Shown: positions 18,985-27,604 of the stretch, one piece after another
Layout: each line of letters begins with the position of its first letter
How positions within the stretch are numbered: the first letter of the stretch is position 1
Assembly: GCA_034432795.1 (NCBI GenBank)
Contig: DAOUBF010000003.1
Location: 56,184-120,183 of the forward strand
Length of the DNA: 64,000 bases
Origin: DAOUBF01 sp034432795
GTDB lineage: Bacteria; Chloroflexota; Anaerolineae; DSLN01
Direction: 5' to 3'
Notes under the pieces: generated by a model
The model's database searches: none
Told to the model about the DNA's origin: nothing
The model's input: only the letters and a program-made list of their open reading frames with translations
Program-made: the position numbers and the translations under genes

Positions 18985-20793
18985 CTACCAGCCGCTGGCC
19001 GCGAAGACCGCGCGCAAAAGCGCCTGGCGGTCGGCGCCGCTGGTGGGTCGGGGTTGGGCGGAATCATACAGGAGCGTGGTGATCAGGTCGGTGGCGATGT
19101 GGCGCCCCTGGTAGATCACGTGGCGGGCGATCAACCCCTGGCGCGTGCCCAACGACCACATCTGGTCAAAGAAGAAATTGCCCAGGCCATACAGGATCAG
19201 GCCGTCCTGATAAAACTCCATGCCCTGGGGTTGATGGGCCTGGCTGCCGCTGACAATATGCGCGCCCGCCTCAACCGCCCGGCGGAAGCCGCTCACCTGG
19301 TAGGGCAGTGGCTCGTACTGGTACGCCTCCTCCCATTGGAAGGTGAAGATGACGACATACCCTTGCTGGCGCAACGCGGCCACCTGAGGCCACAGGCGCT
19401 CATAATCACAGGGCGCCGAGCCAGGGGTGGTCTCGGTGGCCCAATCGGAGGCTGGGCCGAAGGCGTTGCAGCCCAGGAAGGCGATCTTGTTGCCGTGATC
19501 CTCAAAGCGCGCTGGCTGGAACGCGGCTTCCCTGTCCCGCCCGCCGCCAAAGGTCAGCAACTTCGCCTGGTCGTACATCTCCAGTGTGTGCAAGAACGGT
19601 GCCACGCCCTTATCCAGCAGGTGGTTGCCGGTCAACTCCACCACGTCGGTGCCAATCGTGGTGAGGATGTTGAAATAGGAAGGTGGGCTACAGAAGGACA
19701 GGCCCTGGGTCTCGCCGGGGGGACAGTCCTCATAGAAGGGGATCTCATTGCTGACATGGGTGATGTCGGCCTGGCGCAGGATGTCGGCGACGGCCCGCGC
19801 CGGGTAGAGGGGATCGCCGGAGCGCTCAATCGCTGTGGAGGAATGGCGCGCAATCGCCGTTACGCCGGTCATGGCCACGATGGTCAATGCCTGGGGGTCG
19901 CGGTTTGTCGCTGCCCAATCATGCGGCAGGCGGGCCGCGAACGCGGTCACCTCACTGGCCGGGCCGCTCACTCCCCAGCGTAGCGCCAGCGGATAGCGGC
20001 TCAGGTCCAGTTCGCGGTCAAAGATGTCCAGCCCATCCAGGCGCAACACCTTCCAGCGCGGCTGTAGGGCCTCAAAGGGGACGATGGCCCAGGCGGCGGG
20101 GCGGGCCGCCCAGGTGCGCGTGATCAGTTCGTCGGCGGGGGCGATGGTGATGCGCGCGCTGTCGGCGGGCTGGCCCAATACGACTGTCAGCGCGTCGCGG
20201 GTCTCTGCGCTGATGAACAGCGTGGGGGACGTCGTATTGTCACTCAGCCCCTTGAGCGCATCGGCGTCGCCTGCCCAGAACGCCTGGATGTCGGCCCAGG
20301 CGATGTCGTCGGCCAGCGTGGGGAAGGGCACAACCGGGACATACACCCGCTCCAGTAGGGCCACGGCGCGCTGTGTCCCTACGCCGGGTTTCAGTATCTC
20401 AACGCGAAGGGTCGCCTCTGTCGGTGTGCTTGCCTGACGGTAGCCTGTGCTGAAGCCAGACAGAGATGCCACCGCCTGGGCTAAGGGCGCCGGTGCGCCT
20501 GGCTGCACCCAGACGGCCACCGGCGTTGGCGTGGGGGTAGGGGTGGGCGTGCGCGTGGCGGGCGGCGTAATCGTCGCCGGCCTCGTGGGCACCCCGGCCC
20601 CTTCCTCTATCTGGAGAGGCGAGGGGTTGGCCGTCGTGGCGCAGGCTGCCAGGAACACCAGGAGTAACAGGCACAGAACAGCATACAGTCTGCCTGTTTT
20701 CACCGCAGAAGCCGCAGAGGGTTTATGTTTTTCTCTCTGCGCCCTCAGCGTTCTCTGCGGTTCCACTTGATTGCGTGGAGGCGACATACTCAC
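18985..20793 (-). CDS. CapA-family (PGA_cap) metallophosphatase-like lipoprotein, copy 1
   Basis: The protein of about 600 residues has a lipoprotein signal (YAVLCLLLLVFLAACA), a Pro/Thr-rich spacer, an N-terminal domain of about 220 residues resembling a periplasmic binding protein fold, and a C-terminal CapA domain. CapA signatures include SNEIPFYEDCPP, VVELTGNHLLDKG, FLGCNAFGP and VSGSQAHQPQGMEFY. CapA proteins act in poly-gamma-glutamate or surface polymer handling; the substrate here is unknown. The GTG at 20793 (ATG at 20787) overlaps the stop of the upstream paralogue. The first 33 residues are encoded by a dispersed repeat (20690-20768), so the true start could be a GTG just before the signal peptide. 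Confidence 0.82.
   Translation of the reverse strand: MSMSPPRNQVEPQRTLRAQREKHKPSAASAVKTGRLYAVLCLLLLVFLAACATTANPSPLQIEEGAGVPTRPATITPPATRTPTPTPTPTPVAVWVQPGAPAPLAQAVASLSGFSTGYRQASTPTEATLRVEILKPGVGTQRAVALLERVYVPVVPFPTLADDIAWADIQAFWAGDADALKGLSDNTTSPTLFISAETRDALTVVLGQPADSARITIAPADELITRTWAARPAAWAIVPFEALQPRWKVLRLDGLDIFDRELDLSRYPLALRWGVSGPASEVTAFAARLPHDWAATNRDPQALTIVAMTGVTAIARHSSTAIERSGDPLYPARAVADILRQADITHVSNEIPFYEDCPPGETQGLSFCSPPSYFNILTTIGTDVVELTGNHLLDKGVAPFLHTLEMYDQAKLLTFGGGRDREAAFQPARFEDHGNKIAFLGCNAFGPASDWATETTPGSAPCDYERLWPQVAALRQQGYVVIFTFQWEEAYQYEPLPYQVSGFRRAVEAGAHIVSGSQAHQPQGMEFYQDGLILYGLGNFFFDQMWSLGTRQGLIARHVIYQGRHIATDLITTLLYDSAQPRPTSGADRQALLRAVFAASGW
20690..20768. repeat. Dispersed CTCTGCGGT-type repeat (family B), inside capA copy 1
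   Basis: The segment carries ACCGCAGAAGCCGCAGAGGG at one end and CGTTCTCTGCGGTT at the other, with complementary ends. Related copies are at 38745-38815 and 44338-44420. This copy encodes the pre-signal-peptide residues of the CapA-like gene. Confidence 0.7.
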
Positions 20794-22514
20794 CAGCCGC
20801 TGGCCTCAAAGATCGTCTGGAGGAACTGGCGGCGCTCGGCAGGCGTCATCGGGCGCGGCTGGGCATAGTCCTCCAGCAGGAAGGTGAGGAGCTGGGTGGA
20901 GATATGGCGGCCCTGATAGAAGATATGGCGGTCCACAAACTCCTGGCGCGTGCCCAGGTCGTTCATCTGGTCAAAGAACAGGTTGCCCAGGCCGTAATGG
21001 ATGAAGCTGTCATGGTAGAACTCCATAGATTGGGGCTGGTGCGCCTGGCTGCCGCTGACGATCACGGCGCCAGCTTCGGCGGCCGCGCGGAAGTCGGCCA
21101 CCTGTTGCGGTAGCGGCTCGTAGCTGTAGCTCTCTATATACTGCCAGGTGACAATGGGTAAGGCGCCGCTCTCGCGGAGTTGGCGGATCTGGGCGGACAG
21201 GGCCTCCAGGTCGCAGGGCAGGGAACCGGGCGAGGTCTCGGTGGCCCAGTCGTAGGGCGGCCCGGCCAGGTTACAGCCCAGGAAGGCCAGGCGGTTGCCA
21301 TTGTGGGTGATCAGCAGGGGCTGGCCGGCCTCTTTCAAATCGCGACCGCCGCCGAAATAGGCCCAGCCCCGCTGGCGGTAGAGGTCCAGCGTATAGTTGG
21401 CCGCAGGGATACCCCAATCCAGCCAGTGGTTGCCGGTCAACTCAATGATGGGGTTCCCCAGGTCCTCCAGCAGTTGGATGTAACGCGGCGAACTGCAAAA
21501 GCGGGTGTCCTCTTGATTGGGGTTGGGGAAGGGGCAATCCTCGGCGAAGGCGACCTCGTTGCTGATGTGCAGGAGATCGCCAGCAGTGAGCAGGTCGCGC
21601 ACCTGGGCAGAGGGGTATAGCAGGCCGCGCTGCTCCATCTTCCAGGCCGTGGCCCGCACCAGCGCTGTAACGCCCGTCATGGTCAGCACGGTCATCTGGC
21701 CGGGGTCGCGGTTGGTGAGAGCGCGGCCCTCTGGGTTGAGCGCGGCACGGAGCTGTGCCACGACCTGGGCATCCCCCTGTACACTGACCGTGACCGCCAG
21801 GGGATAATGCCCCAGGTCCAGCCCTGGCGAGAGGGCCGATAGGCCGTCAAGCGTCAACACCTTCCAGCGTGGCTCCAGGGCATCAAAGGGGACAATGGCC
21901 CAGGCGGAGGGGCGGGCGGCCCAGGTGTGGTTGACGAGTTCATCGGCAGGGACAACACGCACGGGCGCAGTGGGGGCAGGCTCGCCCAACAGGGCCGTGA
22001 GCACGCGCTGTGTATCCGGGGCAAGGAACAGCGCGGGGATGGAGCCATCATCGGTGAGCGTCTTCAGTGCAGCAGGGTCACCGGCCCAAAAGCGCTGGAT
22101 GTCGGCCCAGGCGATGTCGTCGGCCAGTGTGGAAAAGGGTACGACGGGGACATACACCCAGGTGGCCAGGAGGGCCTCCCCGCTCCCCAGGCGGATGCGC
22201 GCCCGGGCCGCCGCCGCAGTGGGAGCGGGGGAGAAGCCCTGGCCGAAAAGCGACTCCACCGCCACCTGAACGTAGGTGGGCACCCCCGGATCCAGCCACA
22301 GCCCCGGTGCGGTGGGCGTGGGTGTGGGGCTGGGGCGGGGCGTGATCGTCGCGGGGGGCGCGGGAGGGATGGCGGACGTAGGGGAGGGCGAGGGCTGAGG
22401 GTGGGAAGATGAAAAGGGGAGGTTGCTCCCCAGGCCCTGCCCCCCGGCCCCTGCAGCGCAGGCGACGAGCACAAGGGCCAAAACCGACCCGGCGATCCAA
22501 GGCTGAACGCGCAT
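20790..22514 (-). CDS. CapA-family (PGA_cap) metallophosphatase-like lipoprotein, copy 2
   Basis: This 574-residue paralogue of the downstream gene shares the same architecture. It has a lipobox at LVLVACA, a Pro/Ser/Thr-rich spacer with T-P-T-P runs, an N-terminal binding-protein-like domain (YVPVVPFSTLADDIAWADIQRFW, nearly identical in both), and a CapA domain (SNEVAFAEDCPF, IIELTGNHWLDWG, FLGCNLAGPPYDWATETSPGS, VSGSQAHQPQSMEFY). The two genes arose by tandem duplication and are translationally coupled. Products are expected on the outer face of the membrane, in surface polymer synthesis or remodelling. Confidence 0.85.
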   Translation of the reverse strand: MRVQPWIAGSVLALVLVACAAGAGGQGLGSNLPFSSSHPQPSPSPTSAIPPAPPATITPRPSPTPTPTAPGLWLDPGVPTYVQVAVESLFGQGFSPAPTAAAARARIRLGSGEALLATWVYVPVVPFSTLADDIAWADIQRFWAGDPAALKTLTDDGSIPALFLAPDTQRVLTALLGEPAPTAPVRVVPADELVNHTWAARPSAWAIVPFDALEPRWKVLTLDGLSALSPGLDLGHYPLAVTVSVQGDAQVVAQLRAALNPEGRALTNRDPGQMTVLTMTGVTALVRATAWKMEQRGLLYPSAQVRDLLTAGDLLHISNEVAFAEDCPFPNPNQEDTRFCSSPRYIQLLEDLGNPIIELTGNHWLDWGIPAANYTLDLYRQRGWAYFGGGRDLKEAGQPLLITHNGNRLAFLGCNLAGPPYDWATETSPGSLPCDLEALSAQIRQLRESGALPIVTWQYIESYSYEPLPQQVADFRAAAEAGAVIVSGSQAHQPQSMEFYHDSFIHYGLGNLFFDQMNDLGTRQEFVDRHIFYQGRHISTQLLTFLLEDYAQPRPMTPAERRQFLQTIFEASGW

Positions 22515-22574
22515 GACCGCGCCATTATACGCGCTTCAGCAGGAGGGGGCAAAGAGAACAACGGGGAGGGAGAC

Positions 22575-22641
22575 TCACCCCCTCCCTTTCCCTCATCTCC
22601 CTCCCCCCTCTGTGGGGGAGGGCTGGGGTGGGGGGGAGGGG
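22575..22641. repeat. G/C-tract hairpin repeat (family C), copy 2
   Basis: The segment CTCACCCCCTCCC through CCCCCCTCTGTGGGGGAGGG and a GGTGGGGGGG end fills the spacer between the esterase fusion gene and capA copy 2. It matches 15083-15173 and 25093-25218 in organisation. Confidence 0.75.
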
Positions 22642-22642
22642 G

Positions 22643-24289
22643 TCAAAATGCCCACTCGGCGGCATAAAAGCGCAAATACTCTTCCAGGTGAAGTCGCCAG
22701 TAGCTGCTATTGTGCCCGCCGGGGTACAGGTGATACTCGTGTGTCAGGCCATGCTCCAGCAGGGCGCGATGCAGCACCTCTACACGTGGCAGGAGCACAT
22801 CCTCACTGCCACAGTCCAGGTACACCCGCAGCGGCGGCGCACCGCCTGCCGCCCACTGTCGGCTGCTGGCTAAGTGAACCGGGTCGCGCTCGGCGAACCC
22901 CGCCAGGTCGCCATAGAGCCAGGGCGGATAGAAGGATTCCTCAAACAGTGCCGGACTATGCGCCCCCACCGTGCTGAAGAGATCGGGGTGGCGCAGCGCC
23001 AGCGTGAGCGCCCCGTGCCCGCCCATAGAGATGCCCCCAACGGCGCGGTGCTCGCGGTCGGCCAGCACGCGGTAAGTCGCCTCCACGTGCGGGATGACTT
23101 CTTCCAGCAGGTAATCCTCGTAGTTGCCGCAGCCGGTTAAGGCGTCCTTGAAGAACACCGGGTCGCTTTCCAGAATGGCGTTGTAATCGCCCTGGGGCGC
23201 GGCAGCGTTGAGGAAAAAGCTTTTATGCCCCTGGGGCATGACAATAAGGAAGGGCGGCACTTCGCCACGGCTGATCAGCCGGTCGGCGACCTCGTGCACG
23301 CGCAGCCGCTCGGTCCACTCTCGCTCATCGCTGCCCCAGCGGTGCAGCAGATAGAGCACCGGGTAGGCGGCCTGGCTGTCCTCGTAGCCGGGCGGCGTGT
23401 ACACCTGAAAGCGCATGGCCCGGCCCAGGATGGCGCTACGCCGCCGGTCATGGTGCAGTGCCCCGCGCTCCAGCGGTTGCATCACCGCCGGCGCCACGCG
23501 CACGCTCTCCACCAGCAGAAGCATGGGCACATCCGCCCAGGGGCGCAGTTCCGGGTACTGCTCCATGCCCTCCGCTGTGGGCACCGGCTCTTCTGTATGC
23601 ACCAGGGCCAGGTTATGCCTGGTCAGGGCGTTCAGATAAGTGGAGAGGGTGCGGTGGATCGCTCCCACGCGGCTGCGCCAGGAGGGCGGCCCCCCGGCCT
23701 CTGGCCCCTCCGGCCACCAATGGCCCTCCTGATAGTAGCGGCCTACGGCGCGGTGGAAGACGCGCCCGGCGCTGTCGGTGATAAAGCGGGCGTTCGGTGG
23801 GTGGAAGCAGGGGTGGAGAATGGAGAAGATAAACCGCCCGCCGGGGACAAGCACCCGCGCCACCTCCGTCATCGCCCCCTCCAGATCAGCGATGTCTGTC
23901 AGGGATAGGTTGCAGATAACGATGTCAAACGAACCATCGTCCAGGTCGCGCAGGTCGGCGGCGTCGGCGTGCAGGTAGGTGATGCCCAGGGGGTTGCCGG
24001 ATTCATAGGTGCGGGCCAGCCGGATCATTTCGCCGGAGGCGTCCACGCCGGTGACCTGGGCACCGCGCCGGGCGAGTTCGCGGCACAGGAAGCCCTGCCC
24101 GCAGGCCAGGTCCAGGATGCGCAGCCCGTACACCGACCCCAGGCGGCGGAACAGGCTTGGCCCCACAATGAACTGAAAGATGAGTCCGCCGGTCTCGCCC
24201 ACCTGCTGGTCATACCAATGGGCCAGCCCATCGTAAACACTGCTGACCGTCTTTTTTACAGATCGCTTTTCTTCAGCTATTTTACGCAT
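22643..24289 (-). CDS. Fusion of a class I SAM methyltransferase and an esterase D-type alpha/beta hydrolase
   Basis: Residues 1-265 form a UbiE-like methyltransferase: LRILDLACGQGFLCRELARRGAQVTGVDASGEMI (motif I and the acidic strand end), then VICNLSLTDIADLEGAMTEVARVLVPGGRFIFSI. Residues 275-548 form an esterase of the S-formylglutathione hydrolase/IroE type: a TPPGYEDSQAAYPVLYLLHR oxyanion strand, nucleophile elbow GGISMGGHG, an Asp in DCGSED and a His in PGGHNSSYW. I set the start at MRKIAEEKRS (24289), which overlaps the previous gene by 8 bp. I know of no standard family with this fusion; a cofactor- or lipid-tailoring role is possible. Substrates are unknown. Confidence 0.8.
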   Translation of the reverse strand: MRKIAEEKRSVKKTVSSVYDGLAHWYDQQVGETGGLIFQFIVGPSLFRRLGSVYGLRILDLACGQGFLCRELARRGAQVTGVDASGEMIRLARTYESGNPLGITYLHADAADLRDLDDGSFDIVICNLSLTDIADLEGAMTEVARVLVPGGRFIFSILHPCFHPPNARFITDSAGRVFHRAVGRYYQEGHWWPEGPEAGGPPSWRSRVGAIHRTLSTYLNALTRHNLALVHTEEPVPTAEGMEQYPELRPWADVPMLLLVESVRVAPAVMQPLERGALHHDRRRSAILGRAMRFQVYTPPGYEDSQAAYPVLYLLHRWGSDEREWTERLRVHEVADRLISRGEVPPFLIVMPQGHKSFFLNAAAPQGDYNAILESDPVFFKDALTGCGNYEDYLLEEVIPHVEATYRVLADREHRAVGGISMGGHGALTLALRHPDLFSTVGAHSPALFEESFYPPWLYGDLAGFAERDPVHLASSRQWAAGGAPPLRVYLDCGSEDVLLPRVEVLHRALLEHGLTHEYHLYPGGHNSSYWRLHLEEYLRFYAAEWAF

Positions 24290-25028
24290 CGTGCATCTGG
24301 AAAATATGGATCGCACTGGGGCCGCGGCCAGAGCGATAGGCGGAATCGGCCAGGAAGAGCGTATCGCCACAGGCGATCACGTCCATAGGCCAGTTGAGGC
24401 GCACCCCCAGCGTCTCCGGGCCAAGCCAGGAGGCATGTAACGGCCTGTCCGGCTGGGCCGGATCAAACCATTGGGCCAGGGCGAACTCCACGCTGTCGTA
24501 GTTCTCCAACGCTCCATCTTCACCCCTGGCCTGAGGCACACGGAGCCGGTAGGCCACGCGCAACCGGCGGCACAGGACGAAGTGATTGGGCCGCACCTCG
24601 GCTTCAGAGAGGACATAGCTGTGAATGATGCCCAGGATATAGGGGAGCATGGCCTCCGATTGCAGGCCCATTTTGACCAGGACCTGACGTTCCTCCAGGC
24701 TCAAGGGCACGGCCAGGTCAACCACGCGGTCAGCCTCCAGGTCGCCGTGCCAGCGCGCACCGCCATAATTGAGGGCTGCCGCCACGCGCGCGGGCTGGGG
24801 CGTCCGCAGGTCCGGCGGCAACTCCAATCGGGCAAAGTGACCATTCTGCCCGCGCCCCTCATCCACACGGCGGATCAACTCGCCGCTGAAGTTGAACTGA
24901 TACTGCGCCACCCAGGTGTCCTCATAAATCTCCTCAACGTAGATGTTCAACTGCTCATCTACGCCGAGCAGGCCACACCACTCGTGATAGAACAGGGGGA
25001 TACTGCGCAGGTGGGTAAAAGTCACCAT
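24282..25028 (-). CDS. Hypothetical protein co-transcribed with the methyltransferase-esterase fusion
   Basis: This 248-residue soluble protein has no signal or membrane segment and no family I recognise. It is beta-strand-rich, with several W/Y positions (YHEWCGLLGVDEQLNIYVEEIYEDTWVAQYQFNFSGEL). It ends LFLADSAYRSGRGPSAIHIFQMHDA, which resembles the last blade of a WD/NHL-type repeat but with no repeats before it. The stop overlaps the ATG of the fusion gene by 8 bp, so the two products are likely made together. Confidence 0.65.
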   Translation of the reverse strand: MVTFTHLRSIPLFYHEWCGLLGVDEQLNIYVEEIYEDTWVAQYQFNFSGELIRRVDEGRGQNGHFARLELPPDLRTPQPARVAAALNYGGARWHGDLEADRVVDLAVPLSLEERQVLVKMGLQSEAMLPYILGIIHSYVLSEAEVRPNHFVLCRRLRVAYRLRVPQARGEDGALENYDSVEFALAQWFDPAQPDRPLHASWLGPETLGVRLNWPMDVIACGDTLFLADSAYRSGRGPSAIHIFQMHDA

Positions 25029-25051
25029 CGTTCAACCCCACTGGACCGCTG

Positions 25052-25218
25052 AACCCAGTACCGGGTTACCCAGTACCGGGCTTCAGCCCGGTTCTCCCCC
25101 CACCCCCACCCTCCCCCGCCAGGGGGGAGGGGGACAACTTCCCTCCCCCTGGATGGGGGAGGGGCAGGGAGGGGGTGAGTCTCCTCCCACCCCAACCTTC
25201 TCCCGCAGAGGGGGGAGG
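25052..25218. repeat. Adjacent family A and family C repeats
   Basis: Family A units (AACCCAGTACCGGG twice, then CTTCAGCCCGGTT) occupy 25052-25095. They are followed by three family C hairpin units (CCCCCACCCTCCCCC... at 25096-25218). The whole spacer between the two flanking minus-strand genes is composed of repeats. Confidence 0.75.
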
Positions 25219-25234
25219 GTGATTGGCCCATGCC

Positions 25235-26476
25235 TCAGCCCTCCACAGGTGCTGTCCTGCCCTCCAGCATTCCCACAATGCTCATCAACGCCGAGTTGAC
25301 ATCCTCCGCCACCAGCGCGCACAGCGGGGCCAGCGCGGCGCGCTTGGGGCCGCCTGGGGGAAGAACCCCCACGACCCACAGGTTGACGGCGATACAGGCC
25401 GAACGCAACAGTTCGGCGGCCCGTGTGGCCGCACGGACGCCCCCAACGGCGTCTTCAAACACGAACACATCCAGCCTCTGCCCGCGCAATGCCTCAAAGG
25501 GCGCCAGCACCACGCCCTCCTCGGCCAGCGCGTAGGCCGCCTCCACCGCTTGCGCCTCGTGCCCGCTGAGCGCCGCCCCAATTGCAGCCAGGGCATGCAC
25601 CGGTGAGGGCTTAACGTAGGCATCCGCTTGGGCGCCATGCCGCGCCGCCAGCCAGGCCAGCCGCCCATAGCCGATGAGCGGCAGCACCTCCAGGCCCACC
25701 AGCGCCCGCGCCATCTCGGCCTCCGGCGCGTAGCCCTGCGCGTCCGCCTGGGCCTCCACCGGCGGCAGGCTGGAGCGGGCTGTGTACAGCGCCGCATGAA
25801 CGCGCCTGCTCCTGACCAGCTCCAGCAGCATGTCGCGGCTGGCAGGCGAGAGCGCCGCTCGATCCAGGCTACACAGAAGCGAGGGCGTCTCAAACAAGGG
25901 CGCCAGGCCGTAGGTGTGAGCGTACTTCTGGCTGCCCAACGCGAAGTGCTGGAATACCTGGGCCACAGGCGAGGCCATGACGTTCTGGGTGTGGTCCAGC
26001 AGCGTATGCAGCAGGGCCTCCATCCCCTGCCGGGGCGCCTCCCCCAGCCCTAACATTTCTATCTCACCTGTGAGCACGGTGAAGCTGGCTTGTGATGGGC
26101 GCTCCCCGGCGGCGATCAGCGGGCCAACACGGCGGGCCAGCGCGGCGAAATCGGGCCGCCGGACGTTGCCGCTGGCGCTGACGGAACGGCACTGCGCCAG
26201 GGCCGCCTCCACCTGGGGCGCGAGCACCAAATCGGGCGCGGCGCGGAGCACCTCCACGAACAGCGCGCCCACGCACAAGGGGCATGACTCCCATTCGCTC
26301 GTCAGGCCGTTGGCCTCAAACACCTCAATGTCCACCGCAGTGGGGGTGTGTCCGGGCAGGCCCATGGCCGTAGCGAAATAATCCACCGTCTGGACGATCC
26401 CGGCCTGGTAGCCGTAATCCTCTACCAGGACGCCGTCCACATCAAATAGAAGGATGGGGTGAGAAGCGTGTGCCAT
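25235..26476 (-). CDS. HAD-superfamily hydrolase-like protein
   Basis: The 413-residue protein opens MAHASHPILLFDVDGVLVEDYGYQAG, with the HAD motif I D-x-D-G-V at about residues 12-16. A late segment FVFEDAVGGVRAATRAAELL matches HAD motif IV (acidic metal ligands) of the phosphoglycolate phosphatase-like group. It is much longer than typical HAD phosphatases (about 220 residues); the insertion between motifs contains CPLC and long Ala-rich helices. The substrate is unknown. I start at 26476 because the upstream frame lacks family similarity. Confidence 0.72.
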   Translation of the reverse strand: MAHASHPILLFDVDGVLVEDYGYQAGIVQTVDYFATAMGLPGHTPTAVDIEVFEANGLTSEWESCPLCVGALFVEVLRAAPDLVLAPQVEAALAQCRSVSASGNVRRPDFAALARRVGPLIAAGERPSQASFTVLTGEIEMLGLGEAPRQGMEALLHTLLDHTQNVMASPVAQVFQHFALGSQKYAHTYGLAPLFETPSLLCSLDRAALSPASRDMLLELVRSRRVHAALYTARSSLPPVEAQADAQGYAPEAEMARALVGLEVLPLIGYGRLAWLAARHGAQADAYVKPSPVHALAAIGAALSGHEAQAVEAAYALAEEGVVLAPFEALRGQRLDVFVFEDAVGGVRAATRAAELLRSACIAVNLWVVGVLPPGGPKRAALAPLCALVAEDVNSALMSIVGMLEGRTAPVEG

Positions 26477-26538
26477 TGGGCGATCGGATATGTGGTATTT
26501 ACACGGATGACAGACGACGGACGAATTATACCCTCCAA

Positions 26539-26567
26539 GTGGCAAGATAGACAAACAGTGCTATAAT
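26539..26567 (+). promoter_or_regulatory. Promoter of the epimerase gene, likely giving a leaderless mRNA
   Basis: A perfect TATAAT (26562-26567) lies 7 bp before the ATG at 26575, with a weak -35 (GTGGCA, 26539-26544) 17 bp upstream. Transcription would begin at or within a few bases of the start codon. No ribosome binding site precedes the ATG. Confidence 0.6.
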
Positions 26568-26574
26568 AAAGCTC

Positions 26575-27525
26575 ATGCGCTTCCTGATCACCGGCGGGGC
26601 GGGCTTCATCGGCTCGCACCTGGCCAACCGACTTGTTCAAGCCGGCCATGAGGTGCGCGTCATTGACGACCTCAGCGCTGGCGATGCCAGCCGTTTGCTC
26701 CCTGAAGTCCTGTTCCACCGCGGCGATGTGGCCGACATCCCCCGCCTGTGGACCCTGCTTCAGGGGATTGACTGCGTGTACCACCTGGCGGCGCGCGTCT
26801 CGGTGCCGCAATCCATCCTGTATCCGCGAGACTATAACGCTGTCAACGTCGGCGGAACGGTCAGCGTGATGGAGGCCATGCGCGATGCCGGGGTGAGGCG
26901 CGTGGTGTTCACCTCCTCCGGCGCTGTCTATGGCGAGCAGGTCAGCCAGCCGGTACGCGAGGACCTGCCGCCCAATCCCGACTCTCCCTACGCAGTGAGC
27001 AAGCTGGCCGCCGAGCACTACGTGCGCACCATCGGCGCACTCTGGGGCATTGAGACGGTCTCCCTGCGCATCTTTAACGCCTATGGCCCCGGCCAGCCCA
27101 TCCCACCGTCCCATGCGCCGGTCATCCCGCGCTTCCTCAAGCAGGCGCTCAAAGGTGGCTCCATCGTCGTCTTTGGCGATGGCACGCAGACACGCGATTT
27201 CGTCTATATTGATGACGTGGTGGATGCGCTGGTGGCTGCCGCTACCGCCGCCGACATAAACCGGCGCGTTATCAATGTAGGCAGCGGCCAGGAAACCAGC
27301 ATTAACGAGTTGGTGGCCGCCATTGGCCGGGTGACCGGCAAGGGTGCGATTGAGCCGATCTACACCAGCAGCGAAAGCCCCGGCGTTAAACGGCTGTGCG
27401 CCGACCTGACGCTGGCCCGTGAGAAGCTGGGCTATACGCCCAAGGTGGGTCTGGAAGAGGGCCTGCGCCTGACGCTGGAACGCGACCCCCAATTCAGCGA
27501 AGGCGCGCGCGTCCGCCCGAAGTAA
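26575..27525 (+). CDS. NAD-dependent epimerase/dehydratase (UDP-glucose 4-epimerase-like)
   Basis: This 316-residue extended SDR protein starts with the Rossmann glycine motif MRFLITGGAGFIGSHLANRL. It has the active site Ser-Ser (VVFTSSGAVYGE), the Tyr-x3-Lys pair (SPYAVSKLAAEHY), and a nucleotide-sugar-binding C-domain (LRIFNAYGPGQ, FGDGTQTRDFVYIDDVVDA). It probably epimerises or dehydrates UDP-sugars for surface polysaccharide. The exact substrate cannot be set. It is monocistronic and lies next to minus-strand genes. Confidence 0.9.
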   Translation: MRFLITGGAGFIGSHLANRLVQAGHEVRVIDDLSAGDASRLLPEVLFHRGDVADIPRLWTLLQGIDCVYHLAARVSVPQSILYPRDYNAVNVGGTVSVMEAMRDAGVRRVVFTSSGAVYGEQVSQPVREDLPPNPDSPYAVSKLAAEHYVRTIGALWGIETVSLRIFNAYGPGQPIPPSHAPVIPRFLKQALKGGSIVVFGDGTQTRDFVYIDDVVDALVAAATAADINRRVINVGSGQETSINELVAAIGRVTGKGAIEPIYTSSESPGVKRLCADLTLAREKLGYTPKVGLEEGLRLTLERDPQFSEGARVRPK

Positions 27526-27557
27526 AGGTACTAACGGATTAGCCTTGTGATTACTGT
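27522..27557. repeat. 36-bp dispersed repeat, copy 2 (inverted relative to 1987-2022)
   Basis: The copy begins at the epimerase stop codon and matches the reverse complement of 1987-2022 at 33 of 36 positions, with a 23-bp identical core (27527-27549). Confidence 0.75.
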
Positions 27558-27604
27558 AGGGGGCACGGCGCGCCGTGCCCCTGCTTGCCTCTGTCCTTCG
27601 TCCT

